DNA from: Kribbella monticola
Lineage (GTDB): Bacteria > Actinomycetota > Actinomycetes > Propionibacteriales > Kribbellaceae
Length of the DNA: 64,000 nt
Assembly (NCBI RefSeq): GCF_003261635.1
Contig: NZ_QFXK01000039.1
Coordinates: 62,001-126,000 of the forward strand
Direction: 5' to 3'
Made by a program: the position numbers and the translations under genes. Below, one piece after another: positions 16,602 through 24,853 of this stretch. Below the pieces are notes generated by a model. The model saw nothing but the letters and a program-made list of their open reading frames with translations, was not told the DNA's origin and did no database searches. The stretch's first letter is position 1. The number at the start of each line of letters is the position of its first letter.

Positions 16602-16713
16602 GAGACCCATGAACGCAGGATCAAGGGTGCTCCCTCCCCCAGCTTCACGGTCGGGCGACTGACAAAGGTCTCGCCAGGAGCGCCGTCTCAGGCACTCCCG
16701 AAAGGCAGAGACC
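16602..16713 (+). promoter_or_regulatory. alternative RNA structures between a short upstream ORF and the IF-1 paralogue
   Basis: GGTCTC at 16667-16672 can pair with GAGACC at 16708-16713, just before the IF-1 ATG. It can also pair with an identical GAGACC at 16602-16607, next to the start of the upstream ORF. Inside the first option GGAGCGCC (16677-16684) pairs with GGCACTCC (16691-16698). The downstream hairpin would bury the AAAGG ribosome site at 16701-16705. Confidence 0.55.
16609..16662 (+). CDS. 17-residue upstream ORF with a polyproline run
   Basis: ATG at 16609 follows a very strong GGAGGTGAG (16596-16604). The product would be MNAGSRVLPPPASRSGD, ending at TGA 16660-16662, 52 nt before the IF-1 paralogue. 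Three prolines in a row are a known cause of ribosome pausing. I do not recognise the peptide as a named family. Its role as a control leader is inference from ribosome site, position and RNA pairing. Confidence 0.55.
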   Translation: MNAGSRVLPPPASRSGD

Positions 16714-16714
16714 G

Positions 16715-16939
16715 ATGGCAAGAAAAGCAGGCGCGATCGAATTCGAGGGCATCGTCGTCGAGGCCCTCCGCGACGCCACCTTCAAGGTGGAGCTTCCGAA
16801 CGGGCACCAGGTGCTCGCGCACATCAGCGGGAAGATCCGGAAGAACTACATCAAGATCATCCCGGAGGACCGGGTGCTGGTCGAACTCAGCCCGTACGAC
16901 CTGACCCGTGGGCGGATCCTCTACCGCTACCGCTCGTGA
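16715..16939 (+). CDS. infA: translation initiation factor IF-1 paralogue
   Basis: A 74-residue OB-fold protein: GAIEFEGIVVEAL, FKVELPNGHQVLAHISGK and VELSPYDLTRGRILYRY are diagnostic of IF-1, which binds the ribosomal A site during initiation. It has more Lys/Ile (IRKNYIKII) than the usual actinobacterial housekeeping form. It stands alone here, not beside rpmJ/rpsM/rpsK, so it is probably an additional copy. That cannot be proved from this window. It follows a short leader ORF and hairpins, and ends 4 nt from the convergent PH-domain gene. Confidence 0.93.
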   Translation: MARKAGAIEFEGIVVEALRDATFKVELPNGHQVLAHISGKIRKNYIKIIPEDRVLVELSPYDLTRGRILYRYRS

Positions 16940-16943
16940 CCTG

Positions 16944-17507
16944 TCAGAGCAGGTGCCAGCGGACGAGGAAGGCGCCGACCGACAGGATCAGGTAGATCAG
17001 CACCAGGAGTGCGCCGAGACCCGGGTGCGGGCGCGCCCGGCGTACCGGTGAGGTGCCGGCCTGGCTGCGGACCGCTTCCATCACGGCGGCGACGTAGCCG
17101 GGCCGGCCCTTGGCGATGCCGTTGATCTCGTTCTCGTCCTTGCCGCTGGTCAGCACGACGGCGTCCTCGACGACCTCGATCTGGTCGATGTCCTGCCAGG
17201 CCAGGCTGCGGACGAGCAGGCTGGTACGGGCCTTCACCGCGGTCTCGGTGAGGTCGACCCGGTAGAGCACGACACCGCCGGCGACCCGGACCACCGAGGC
17301 GCCGATGATCGTGAACAGCGTGACCGCGAGAAAATCGCGCGCGCCCATCCAGAGCCAGGAATTCAGCACCGGCATGGCGATGAAGGGCGCGACGAAGAGC
17401 GCCCAGGCCCACCAGGGCGCCGGATCCAGCGGCACCCGCCAGGGCAACGCAGGGATCTGCTCGGCGAGTTCCTGGTCCTTACCCTGTTGAGCTGGCTGAC
17501 CCGACAT
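16944..17507 (-). CDS. PH domain-containing membrane protein
   Basis: A 187-residue protein from the ATG at 17507, with AAGGGA about 8 nt upstream. Two hydrophobic segments (WWAWALFVAPFIAMPVL and FLAVTLFTIIGASVVRVAGG) precede a bacterial PH-like beta domain (VDLTETAVKARTSLLVRSL; DIDQIEVVEDAVVLTSG). A third transmembrane helix lies at the C-terminus (LLVLIYLILSVGAFLV). The function of such PH proteins in actinobacteria is not established. It is followed upstream by proC on the same strand with a 61-nt gap. Confidence 0.83.
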   Translation of the reverse strand: MSGQPAQQGKDQELAEQIPALPWRVPLDPAPWWAWALFVAPFIAMPVLNSWLWMGARDFLAVTLFTIIGASVVRVAGGVVLYRVDLTETAVKARTSLLVRSLAWQDIDQIEVVEDAVVLTSGKDENEINGIAKGRPGYVAAVMEAVRSQAGTSPVRRARPHPGLGALLVLIYLILSVGAFLVRWHLL

Positions 17508-17568
17508 GACTTGTCCCTTGAAAGGTGCAGGAGTGCGCCGCTCAGAATAACCTGTCCGGCCGCAGGTA

Positions 17569-18372
17569 TTACTCGGCGGCCAGCGCGCGCGACCGATTCC
17601 GGGCCGCCTCGATGGCCGACAGGAACGCGGCCCGGACCTTGTGGTCCTCGAGTTCCCGTACTGCGGCGGCTGTGGTGCCGCCCGGCGAGGTGACGCGCTC
17701 ACGCAGTACGGTCGGGTGTTCGCCTGTCTCGCGCAGCAGCTTCGCCGAGCCGACCAGGGTCTGCACGACGAGCTCCGTCGCGGTGGTCCGCGGCAGGCCC
17801 ATGTGCACGCCGGCCTCGATCATCGACTCGACCACGAAGAAGATGTACGCCGGACCCGACCCCGAGATCGCGGTGACCGCGTCCTGCTGCTTCTCCGGTA
17901 CCCGGATCACCCGGCCGGTCGCGGCCAGCAGACCCTCGGCCAGGACGAGGTGGCTCTCGTCGCAGTGCGCGCCACGCGAGATCGCGGCCATCCCCTCGTC
18001 GACCAGGGCCGGCGTGTTCGGCATCACCCGGACGACCGCGACGCCCTCGGGCAGCCGGGACTCGATGAAACCAGTGGTGATACCAGCAGCCAGCGAGACC
18101 ACCGTCTGGGTCGGCTGGACCGCCGGGGCGATCTCGGCGAGCAGGTCGGGCATGTCCTGCGGCTTGACCACCAGGACGAGCGTGTCCGCCTTCGCGGCGG
18201 CCTCCACGTTGGTCACCACGTCCACGCCGTACCGCTCGCGCAGCTCGGTGGCGCGCTCCTCCCGGCGCTCGGTGATCAGCAGCTCTTCCGGTCGCCGGCC
18301 CGCCCGCAGCAACCCGGACAGCAGGGTCTCCCCCATCACACCGGCTCCGAGAATGGCCACCTGACTAGTCAT
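17569..18372 (-). CDS. proC: pyrroline-5-carboxylate reductase
   Basis: A 267-residue enzyme that reduces pyrroline-5-carboxylate to proline with NAD(P)H. It starts at the ATG at 18372 (MTSQVAILGAGVMGETLLSG, Rossmann GxGxxG). The conserved SGSGPAYIFFVVESM and the C-terminal VTSPGGTTAAAVRELE confirm ProC. It is a member of the ppx-isomerase-proC-HTH-bS22-SDR set but lies about 27.8 kb from the isomerase gene here. The opposing pathway enzyme, proline dehydrogenase, is at 41796-42725. Confidence 0.96.
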   Translation of the reverse strand: MTSQVAILGAGVMGETLLSGLLRAGRRPEELLITERREERATELRERYGVDVVTNVEAAAKADTLVLVVKPQDMPDLLAEIAPAVQPTQTVVSLAAGITTGFIESRLPEGVAVVRVMPNTPALVDEGMAAISRGAHCDESHLVLAEGLLAATGRVIRVPEKQQDAVTAISGSGPAYIFFVVESMIEAGVHMGLPRTTATELVVQTLVGSAKLLRETGEHPTVLRERVTSPGGTTAAAVRELEDHKVRAAFLSAIEAARNRSRALAAE

Positions 18373-18495
18373 GGCGACAGCGTAGCGGCGCGCCCGCCCG
18401 CGCTGATCGAGATTGGTCGAGATGCGGGACGGCGTAGGGCGCCGCGAAGCAGGGTGGTCGAGTCCTGTCACCGCCCCTTATGGAAGGACCATCCC

Positions 18496-19020
18496 ATGCC
18501 CAAGACGTTCCGTTCCGCCCGCCGAGCGCTCGGCGCCTTCGCCGGCGCCCTCCTGCTCGTGGCCGGCGCGGCCAGCCTGGCCTCGGCCGCCCCGACCGGA
18601 TCCGCCTCCCTCAGCGGCGACGGCACCCCGAAGGCGCCGGTCGCGGCAACTCCGATCACACCAGGTTCGACGGCGAAGGCGACCTCGACCATGACGACCC
18701 TGGCCTCGCCGCCGGCGGCCTGCCGGCCGTACGTCCAGTCGTCGTACGCGATCTCCTGCTACGAATACAACGGCGACGTCCAGTGGATCCGCGACCTGGA
18801 CGCCAACGGCTGGCAGGCCGTCGTCCACGTGCAGACTGACTACGGCAAGAACCGGTACTGCGGAGCGCTGCCCGCAGCGCAAGGGTGGGGCTATTGCAAC
18901 TACGACCACCGCGAGGACAGCTGCGTGCGGTTCCGCTTCTACGAACTGAAGGACGGCGTGACCCGCAACTGGACCGTCTTCAGCCCGTACTACCACGCCT
19001 CGACCGGCACCCTGTGCTGA
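18496..19020 (+). CDS. small secreted Cys-containing protein of unknown function
   Basis: A 174-residue protein with a clear signal peptide (FRSARRALGAFAGALLLVAG to about residue 33, cut near ASAAP). A Thr/Ser/Pro/Ala-rich linker follows, then a domain with six cysteines and many aromatics (YAISCYEYNGDVQWIRDLD, CGALPAAQGWGYCNYD, SCVRFRFYELKD). The Cys count suits disulfides outside the cell. GGAAGGA at 18482-18488 sets the start. It converges on an NB-ARC-TPR gene, and the same pair type is repeated at 21801/22226. I do not recognise the family. Confidence 0.8.
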   Translation: MPKTFRSARRALGAFAGALLLVAGAASLASAAPTGSASLSGDGTPKAPVAATPITPGSTAKATSTMTTLASPPAACRPYVQSSYAISCYEYNGDVQWIRDLDANGWQAVVHVQTDYGKNRYCGALPAAQGWGYCNYDHREDSCVRFRFYELKDGVTRNWTVFSPYYHASTGTLC

Positions 19021-19026
19021 CCTGAC

Positions 19027-21555
19027 TCAGCCCGCGTGGATCTCGGCGGCCTCCGGGGTGCCGAGATCCGCGAACAGTTCCAGCGCCTGCATCCGGTACG
19101 CCGTCCCGTCACTGCCCTGCCGCTCGAGTACTTCGGCCAGACCGCGGCAAGCGCGGGCGATCTCGTACCGGTCTTCGAGTGTCTGCGCGACGACCAGGGC
19201 GAGCCGATGCTCTTCCAGCGCCTCGTCCAGCCGATCCGCTGCCATCAGGGAGGCACCGAGATCGTTGCGTAGTTCAACGGTCATCGCGCGGCTGCCGATC
19301 TCCACCGTCAGTTCGACGGCCTCCTGCTGCAACCGGACGGCCGCGTCCGGATCACCCCCGGCGTGGTGCACGCGGCCGAGCAGATTCAGCCCATCGGCCT
19401 CGCCGGTCCGGAATCCCAGCTTGCGTGACAACACCAGAGCGGCCTCGCCGTACTCCGTCGCCAACTGCTGACTCCCCAGGCGAACGTGCGCGTTACCCAC
19501 ATTGGCCAGCGCATAGGCCTCTTCGAAGGTGTTGTCGCCCAGCAGTCGTGCGATCCGCAGGCTCTCGTCGAACCGCTCCAGCGCCTCGGCCGTCCGCCCC
19601 ACCCGGAGCAGGCTCCAGCCGAGGCCGCCACGCGTCGTGCTGGCACTGGAGATCCGTTCGGCCTTCTCTTCCTCGAAGATCGCCAGCGCCTGTTCGAAAC
19701 AGTCGATCGACGCGGGATAGCGACCGAGCCGGAAGTGGCCGAGGGCAACATTTCCCAGCGCCTTGCCGGTACCGATCCGGTTGCCGATCTTGCGGGTCAG
19801 GTCGAGTGCTCGCTGGTAGCAGTCCCGGCCGTCGGCGTACCGGCCGAGACGCCAGTAGACGCAGCCGAGGTTGTTGTGGGCGCGGCTGCGGCTGGCGTCG
19901 TCCGTCGCGACGGAGACCGCGCACTCGTGCAGCACCTCGGCCTCGCGGTAGTAGCCCGAGGTGTCCAGGTAGTAGTGGATGACCGTCGAGATGTCGGTCA
20001 CCGGTCTTGGACTGCCGAGCTCGGCGGCGGCCCGGACCACAGCGATCAGGTTCGACCGCTCCGCATCGAGCCAGACCTTGGCCAGCTCGCGGTTCCCGAC
20101 GGGCGGGCACTCGGTGCCCGGATCCTCGACCAGGGTTCGCACGCTGCCTTCGTACGGCGCGTATCCGGCGGCGGCCTGGGCTGCTGTCCACCGGTAGTGG
20201 TCGAACAACCTGGTCAGCGCGTCACGCCGTACGGCGGCGCGGTCCTCGTCGCGGGAACGGTCACTCGCGAACACCCGGACGAGGTCGTGCAGAACGAAGC
20301 GTCCGGGCGCGGCCGGCTGGAGCAGGCTGGCCCGCACCAGGTCCGCCAGCTCGCGAGTCACCTGCTCGCGACGGTGTCCGGAAACAGCCGCGGCGGCGTA
20401 CGCGTCGAAGTCGTGGCCCGGGTGGAGAGCGAGCAGTCGGAGCAACCGCCTGTGCTCTGGCGGCAAAGCCTCGTATGACAAGGCCAACGCGGGCTCCACG
20501 CTGTCCTCCAACCGGAGGCGTTCGCGATGCTCGGTGAGGCGTTCCAGATGATCGGCCAAGGACCAGCCGGGTGAGTCAGTGATCCGGCCGGCCACCACGG
20601 CCAGGGCCAGGGGCAGGTGACCCACGAGGTTGGCGATCCTTGCCGCCGTCGCCTGATCGGCCGCGATCGCCTCGTCACCGGCGACACCGCGCAGCAGATC
20701 GAGCGACTCCGCAGGGCTGAACACATCCAGCCGTAGGCAGCGCACCTCCGGCAGACCGCTCAGCTGGTAGCGGCTCGTCACCACTGCCACACAGCTCGGG
20801 CTCTGCGGCAGCAAGGGCAGCACCTGATCTTCCGACGCCGCGTTGTCCAGCAAGACGATCGCCTTGCGGTCCGCCATCAGCTGCTGGAACCGTCGGGCTC
20901 GCCCGGCCAGATCAAGAGCGTGCACCTGACTGCCCGGTACGCCGAGCCGACGCAGGAACCCGTCGAGCACAGCGGCCGGGTCGGCGGGCGGCCTGTCGGC
21001 GTCGAACCCGCGGAGGTCGACCGAGAGCTGCAGCTCGTTGCCGTGACCCGCTTCGACCAGCCGGTTCGCGAAGTACCTTGCCAGCTGGGTCTTGCCGACA
21101 CCGGCCATCCCGCCGAGCACGAACTGCGTCGTACCGGCTTCGCAGGCGGCCAGGAGCTCGGCGACCTCGGCCGACCGGCCGGTGAAGCTGTCCTGGTCGG
21201 CCGGGATGCTGTCGGTGACACTGACGATCGCCGCGTCCGCTGCGCGACCCGCGACCACCTGGTGGGCCTGCCGCCAGGCCGCTACCAGCGACTCGTCCTC
21301 GAGCAGCGCGGCGGCGATGTCGACGACCAGTTCGACGTCCAGCCGGCTTCGTCCGGGCTGCAGGCAGCGGTAGACGGTGTTGTAGACCGGGATCTCGGTG
21401 ATCCCGCGACGGCGGCGCGAAGCGACCATACGGCGATGGATCTCGCGGTACGACACTCCCGCCCAGCTGTGCAGCGCCCGGAGCCGGGCGGCCAGCTCGT
21501 CGACAGTCTGCGCGCCACCTGGTTCCGGCGGTGCCGTTCTCCCCGTGTGCCCCAC
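19027..21555 (-). CDS. XRE-like HTH / NB-ARC / TPR STAND protein, copy 1
   Basis: An 842-residue STAND regulator when started at the GTG at 21555, which matches the length and N-terminus of its paralogue at 22226-24754. An HTH-like region (VSYREIHRRMVASRRRRGI, about 35-55) precedes the NB-ARC. Walker A is GGMAGVGKTQLAR (about 148-160), Walker B KAIVLLDNAAS, then VVTSRYQLSG and GHLPLALAVVAGRI. The C-terminal half is TPR (YWRLGRYADGRDCYQRAL and similar). It probably acts as an ATP-gated sensor or transcription factor, as in AfsR relatives; the signal is unknown. Starts at 21597 or 21636 are less likely. Confidence 0.88.
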   Translation of the reverse strand: MGHTGRTAPPEPGGAQTVDELAARLRALHSWAGVSYREIHRRMVASRRRRGITEIPVYNTVYRCLQPGRSRLDVELVVDIAAALLEDESLVAAWRQAHQVVAGRAADAAIVSVTDSIPADQDSFTGRSAEVAELLAACEAGTTQFVLGGMAGVGKTQLARYFANRLVEAGHGNELQLSVDLRGFDADRPPADPAAVLDGFLRRLGVPGSQVHALDLAGRARRFQQLMADRKAIVLLDNAASEDQVLPLLPQSPSCVAVVTSRYQLSGLPEVRCLRLDVFSPAESLDLLRGVAGDEAIAADQATAARIANLVGHLPLALAVVAGRITDSPGWSLADHLERLTEHRERLRLEDSVEPALALSYEALPPEHRRLLRLLALHPGHDFDAYAAAAVSGHRREQVTRELADLVRASLLQPAAPGRFVLHDLVRVFASDRSRDEDRAAVRRDALTRLFDHYRWTAAQAAAGYAPYEGSVRTLVEDPGTECPPVGNRELAKVWLDAERSNLIAVVRAAAELGSPRPVTDISTVIHYYLDTSGYYREAEVLHECAVSVATDDASRSRAHNNLGCVYWRLGRYADGRDCYQRALDLTRKIGNRIGTGKALGNVALGHFRLGRYPASIDCFEQALAIFEEEKAERISSASTTRGGLGWSLLRVGRTAEALERFDESLRIARLLGDNTFEEAYALANVGNAHVRLGSQQLATEYGEAALVLSRKLGFRTGEADGLNLLGRVHHAGGDPDAAVRLQQEAVELTVEIGSRAMTVELRNDLGASLMAADRLDEALEEHRLALVVAQTLEDRYEIARACRGLAEVLERQGSDGTAYRMQALELFADLGTPEAAEIHAG

Positions 21556-21800
21556 TGCTCTCCACCCCGCTGACCTGATCGGCTCACCGTCGTTCACGCC
21601 GCAATCGAGTCTGGTCGACAACCACACCGGCGGCAACGCGAACCAGCACGGCCGCCGCGGCGCGCACTACGACGCGGATCCCCAGGTTGCAGTTCCCGGC
21701 GGCTGACCGACCTTGACCGGGAACCGCGACACCGGACGTCCAGCCCACGACTCTGTGGCTCTGTGCGGCCCACCCGCCGCGCCGACAGAGGAGGAACGAG

Positions 21801-22241
21801 ATGGGAATCAAGATTCGCGCGCTCATCGGTGTTGCGGCCGTCGGAGCGGCTTCGATCGTCGGGGCGATGCCGGCTTCGGCCAACGGCGATGTGTACAGCA
21901 AGGCCGTCACCCCCGGCTACACCGACGCGGGCGCCAGCGCCAAGGCACACGTCGTGTTCAACAGCAGGACCTCGATCACCTACCAGAACTTCACCGTCAA
22001 CGACGTCTGCCCGGGCGACAACTTCCGGGCGATGGGCCAGGCAGTCGTCCGGTACACCGACGGAACCACCTACTACGGCCCGGAGCACTTCAACAGCGGC
22101 TGCACCTCGGACCCGTGGTTCGCCTCGAGCCTGCCCTTCTCGAGCAGCAAGCGGATCCTGTGGGCCGGCGTCCGGGCTTGTGTCGACCTCGGCTCCACCT
22201 ACTCCTGCGCTGCCCCGAACTACGTCTACAACCAGTACTGA
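21801..22241 (+). CDS. small secreted protein of unknown function
   Basis: A 146-residue exported protein. The signal peptide is IRALIGVAAVGAASIVGAMP, cut near ASANG. The mature part is beta-rich with four cysteines (VNDVCPGDNFRAMG, HFNSGCTSDP, VRACVDLGSTYSC). GAGGAACGAG lies just before the ATG. It is the second secreted gene converging on an NB-ARC-TPR gene. Similarity to the protein at 18496 is weak (DAxxxxxAHV and a mid-domain Cys/aromatic pattern) and may only reflect a common beta-sandwich. Its stop overlaps the 3-prime end of the STAND gene by 16 nt. Confidence 0.8.
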   Translation: MGIKIRALIGVAAVGAASIVGAMPASANGDVYSKAVTPGYTDAGASAKAHVVFNSRTSITYQNFTVNDVCPGDNFRAMGQAVVRYTDGTTYYGPEHFNSGCTSDPWFASSLPFSSSKRILWAGVRACVDLGSTYSCAAPNYVYNQY

Positions 22242-24754
22242 TGCGCTCCGGTGTGGGCGGCTTCAGGCCGCCCACACCGGTCGCTCTTTGCCTCGGGGGT
22301 ACGGAGTTCGCGGTACAGGTTGAGCGCTTGGTGCAGCTCGCCACCGGCCGCCTCCGTCTCACCGGACGCCGAGAGAGCCGCGGCCAGGCCGTCATGGCTC
22401 TTCGCCCGCTCGTATGGATCGCCCAACTCTTCAGCGATCGCCAGTGCAGCCTTGTGCAGCAGTACTGCGTCGTCGGCGCGACTCAGCTCCAGCAGCGTCG
22501 TCCCGAGAGCGTTGAGGGCCTGCGCTTCGCAGTCCTGATTGCCCACCTCGCGTGCGATCGACACCGCTCGCTCGTGGATCTGATGGGCTCTGTCGAGGTC
22601 GGCCGTCTCTCGCAGAGCTCGGCCGGTCGTGATCAGCGCGTAGGCCTCACCGACCCGGTTGTTCACCTCGCGGGCGATCGCTGCGGCCTGTGCGGCCTCT
22701 GCCAGAGCTGCCTCGGCGTCTTTCAATCCGAGGTGAGCCTGCGCGCGGCTGTTGCGGAGCCGCCCCTCGGTGGCTCGGTCGCCGACCTCAGCCAGGATCG
22801 CCAGACACTGCTCGCTGTGCTCCAGGGCGTCCTCGTAGCGGCCCAGGCGTTCATCCAGATGTACTACGTTCTGCAGCGCTTGCGCAGTCGCCAGCCTCGA
22901 GCCGATCTCGTCGGAGATCTTGATACTCGCCCAATACCCGGCCAGTGCTTCGCGGTAGTCGCCGGAACGCTCGTTCACCAGGCCGAGATTGATCAGGGCG
23001 CGGAGCTCCTCCGGCCGGTCACCGGCTGTCGCTGCGATCCCCAGGGCTTCCTGGTAGACGTTCCTGGCCTTGCCGAACGAGCCGAGTCGCCAGTAGGCGA
23101 CGCCGAGGCTGCTGAGTGCCCGGCCGCGCGCAGTACCGGTTGCGACTTGTACTGCGGCGTGGTGCAGGTTCTCGCCGTCGGCGTACTGGCCTGTGTCGTC
23201 CAGGTAGCGGTAGAGGATGCCAGAGAGGTCAGCGACGTGGTCTGGCCAACCGTGTTCGGCTGCGTAGATGCCGCAGGCGATCAGGTTCACGCGTTCACTC
23301 TCCAGCCAGCGCCTGGCGGCTTCGCGATCCGCGAAGGCGGCAGTGGACTCCGGTACCAGTGGGCGCCAAGCCGACTCGTGCGGCGCGTAGATCGCCATCG
23401 CAGCTGCGGCGCTCTGCCGGTAGTGGTCGAGCAACGCTGTCGAAGCGTCGCGTCGCAGCCGGGCGGGCTCGTCGTCGCGGGCTCGATGCGCCGCGAAGGT
23501 CCGGACGAGCGCGTGCAGGCCGTACCTGCCCGGCGAGCGCGTCTGGATCAGACTGCGATCGGCGAGTTCCCGTAGCTCTCCTGAAGCCTCAGCAGGTGAG
23601 GCGCCGGTCAGCGCGGCCGCAGCGGCGGCGTCCCAGTCGTCACCCGGATGCAGCGCCAGCCGCCGGAGCAAGCGGCGCTGGTCAGTGCCGAGGCTGTTGT
23701 AGGACTGGGCGAACGCAGCCTCGACCTGATCGTCCAGCCGGAGACTGCGATGGCGGTCGGCGAGCCGGTCCAGGTGATCCGACAGCGTCCATTCGGGAGT
23801 GGATGTGATTCGGCCCGCGACCAAGGCGAGCGCCAGCGGCAGGTGACCGGCATGGTCGGCGATCTTCTGGATCGCCCGTGACTCCTGGCCCGGGCCCAGC
23901 TGTCGCCTCAGCAGCTGAACGGACTCGGTCGCGGTCAGCGGCTCGAGCGAGATGGTCGCTGCCGCCGGGAGGTTGAGTCTGATCCTGCTCGTGACGAGGA
24001 CGAAACTGCCGGGAGTGCCGGGCAGGAGAGGCAGCACCTGGTCGGCCGAAGCGGCGGAGTCCAGCAGGAGCACGGCGCGCTTGCCAAGGAGGAGTTCGCG
24101 GAACCGCGCAGTACGCGCAGGGAGGTCGAGCCCCTTGCCTCCTCGTTGCCCGAGGGATTTGAGACACGCATCCAGTACGGCGCCCGGGTCCGCTGGAGGG
24201 CGCGCGGGATCGTTGCCCCTGAGATCGACCGCGAACACCACCGGTTGCTTGTGAACAGCCGTCAGTCGATGAGCTGCCTCGATGGCGAGGCTGGTCTTGC
24301 CGACGCCGGCCATGCCGTCGATCACCACGACGACCGGCTCGGGTGAGCTGGCCAACTCGCAGAGCCGGCGCAGTTCTCCGGCGCGGCCGGTGAGATGGAT
24401 CCGGTCGTCGGGCAGCCGCTCGGACACATTGACCACCGCGGCGTCGGCCGCAGTACCGGTGATCGCCTGATGGGCCTGCCGCCATCGCGCCGCGACCTGG
24501 TCGTCGGCCAGCGCGCGGACCACATCGACGACCAGTTCGACATCCAGCCGGCTGCGACCTGGCTGCAGGCAGCGATAGACGGTGTCGTAGACGGGCACCT
24601 CGGCAATCCGGCGAGCGGCCCGGGACCTGACGATCCGGCGGTGCAACTCGCGGTACGAAACCCCCGACCACACCCGGAGCTCCCGCAACCTGGCGGCCAA
24701 CTCGTCCAGATTCGCCGCCGGCTCCGGGCCAGGCGGCCGCGCATCAGTACTCAA
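22226..24754 (-). CDS. XRE-like HTH / NB-ARC / TPR STAND protein, copy 2
   Basis: An 842-residue paralogue of the protein at 19027-21555. The N-terminal regions are strikingly alike (TVYRCLQPGRSRLDVELVVD is identical in both). Walker A is DGMAGVGKTSLAIEAA, Walker B RAVLLLDSAAS, then LVTSRIRLNLP, GHLPLALALVAGRI and a TPR tail (YWRLGSFGKARNVYQEALG). The C-terminus continues past the point where copy 1 stops (TPEAKSDRCGRPEAAHTGAH) and is encoded across a strong hairpin that serves the neighbouring secreted gene. Role: probable ATP-switched regulator or sensor; signal unknown. Confidence 0.88.
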   Translation of the reverse strand: MSTDARPPGPEPAANLDELAARLRELRVWSGVSYRELHRRIVRSRAARRIAEVPVYDTVYRCLQPGRSRLDVELVVDVVRALADDQVAARWRQAHQAITGTAADAAVVNVSERLPDDRIHLTGRAGELRRLCELASSPEPVVVVIDGMAGVGKTSLAIEAAHRLTAVHKQPVVFAVDLRGNDPARPPADPGAVLDACLKSLGQRGGKGLDLPARTARFRELLLGKRAVLLLDSAASADQVLPLLPGTPGSFVLVTSRIRLNLPAAATISLEPLTATESVQLLRRQLGPGQESRAIQKIADHAGHLPLALALVAGRITSTPEWTLSDHLDRLADRHRSLRLDDQVEAAFAQSYNSLGTDQRRLLRRLALHPGDDWDAAAAAALTGASPAEASGELRELADRSLIQTRSPGRYGLHALVRTFAAHRARDDEPARLRRDASTALLDHYRQSAAAAMAIYAPHESAWRPLVPESTAAFADREAARRWLESERVNLIACGIYAAEHGWPDHVADLSGILYRYLDDTGQYADGENLHHAAVQVATGTARGRALSSLGVAYWRLGSFGKARNVYQEALGIAATAGDRPEELRALINLGLVNERSGDYREALAGYWASIKISDEIGSRLATAQALQNVVHLDERLGRYEDALEHSEQCLAILAEVGDRATEGRLRNSRAQAHLGLKDAEAALAEAAQAAAIAREVNNRVGEAYALITTGRALRETADLDRAHQIHERAVSIAREVGNQDCEAQALNALGTTLLELSRADDAVLLHKAALAIAEELGDPYERAKSHDGLAAALSASGETEAAGGELHQALNLYRELRTPEAKSDRCGRPEAAHTGAHQYWL
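22248..22280. terminator. strong hairpin after the secreted gene, inside the STAND coding end
   Basis: A perfect 14-bp stem (CCGGTGTGGGCGGC / GCCGCCCACACCGG) with a 5-nt TTCAG loop starts 7 nt past the secreted-protein stop. On the minus strand it lies within the last 19 codons of STAND copy 2. It most likely terminates the plus-strand gene. Confidence 0.8.
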
Positions 24755-24853
24755 AGTCCCCCCGGACGTCCCGACTTCTGACTGATCAGCAACCGCCGAA
24801 CGATCTCAGGTCAGCCGCCCCCAAGCAAGCCGGTGTCCAGGAAGAGCCGGCGC

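Noticed and set aside
18496..24754. Known Avs-type or other catalogued antiphage STAND system
   Set aside because: No nuclease, TIR, protease or other effector domain is visible in the STAND proteins. The N-terminal part looks like an HTH, so a defence label is not supported by sequence alone.
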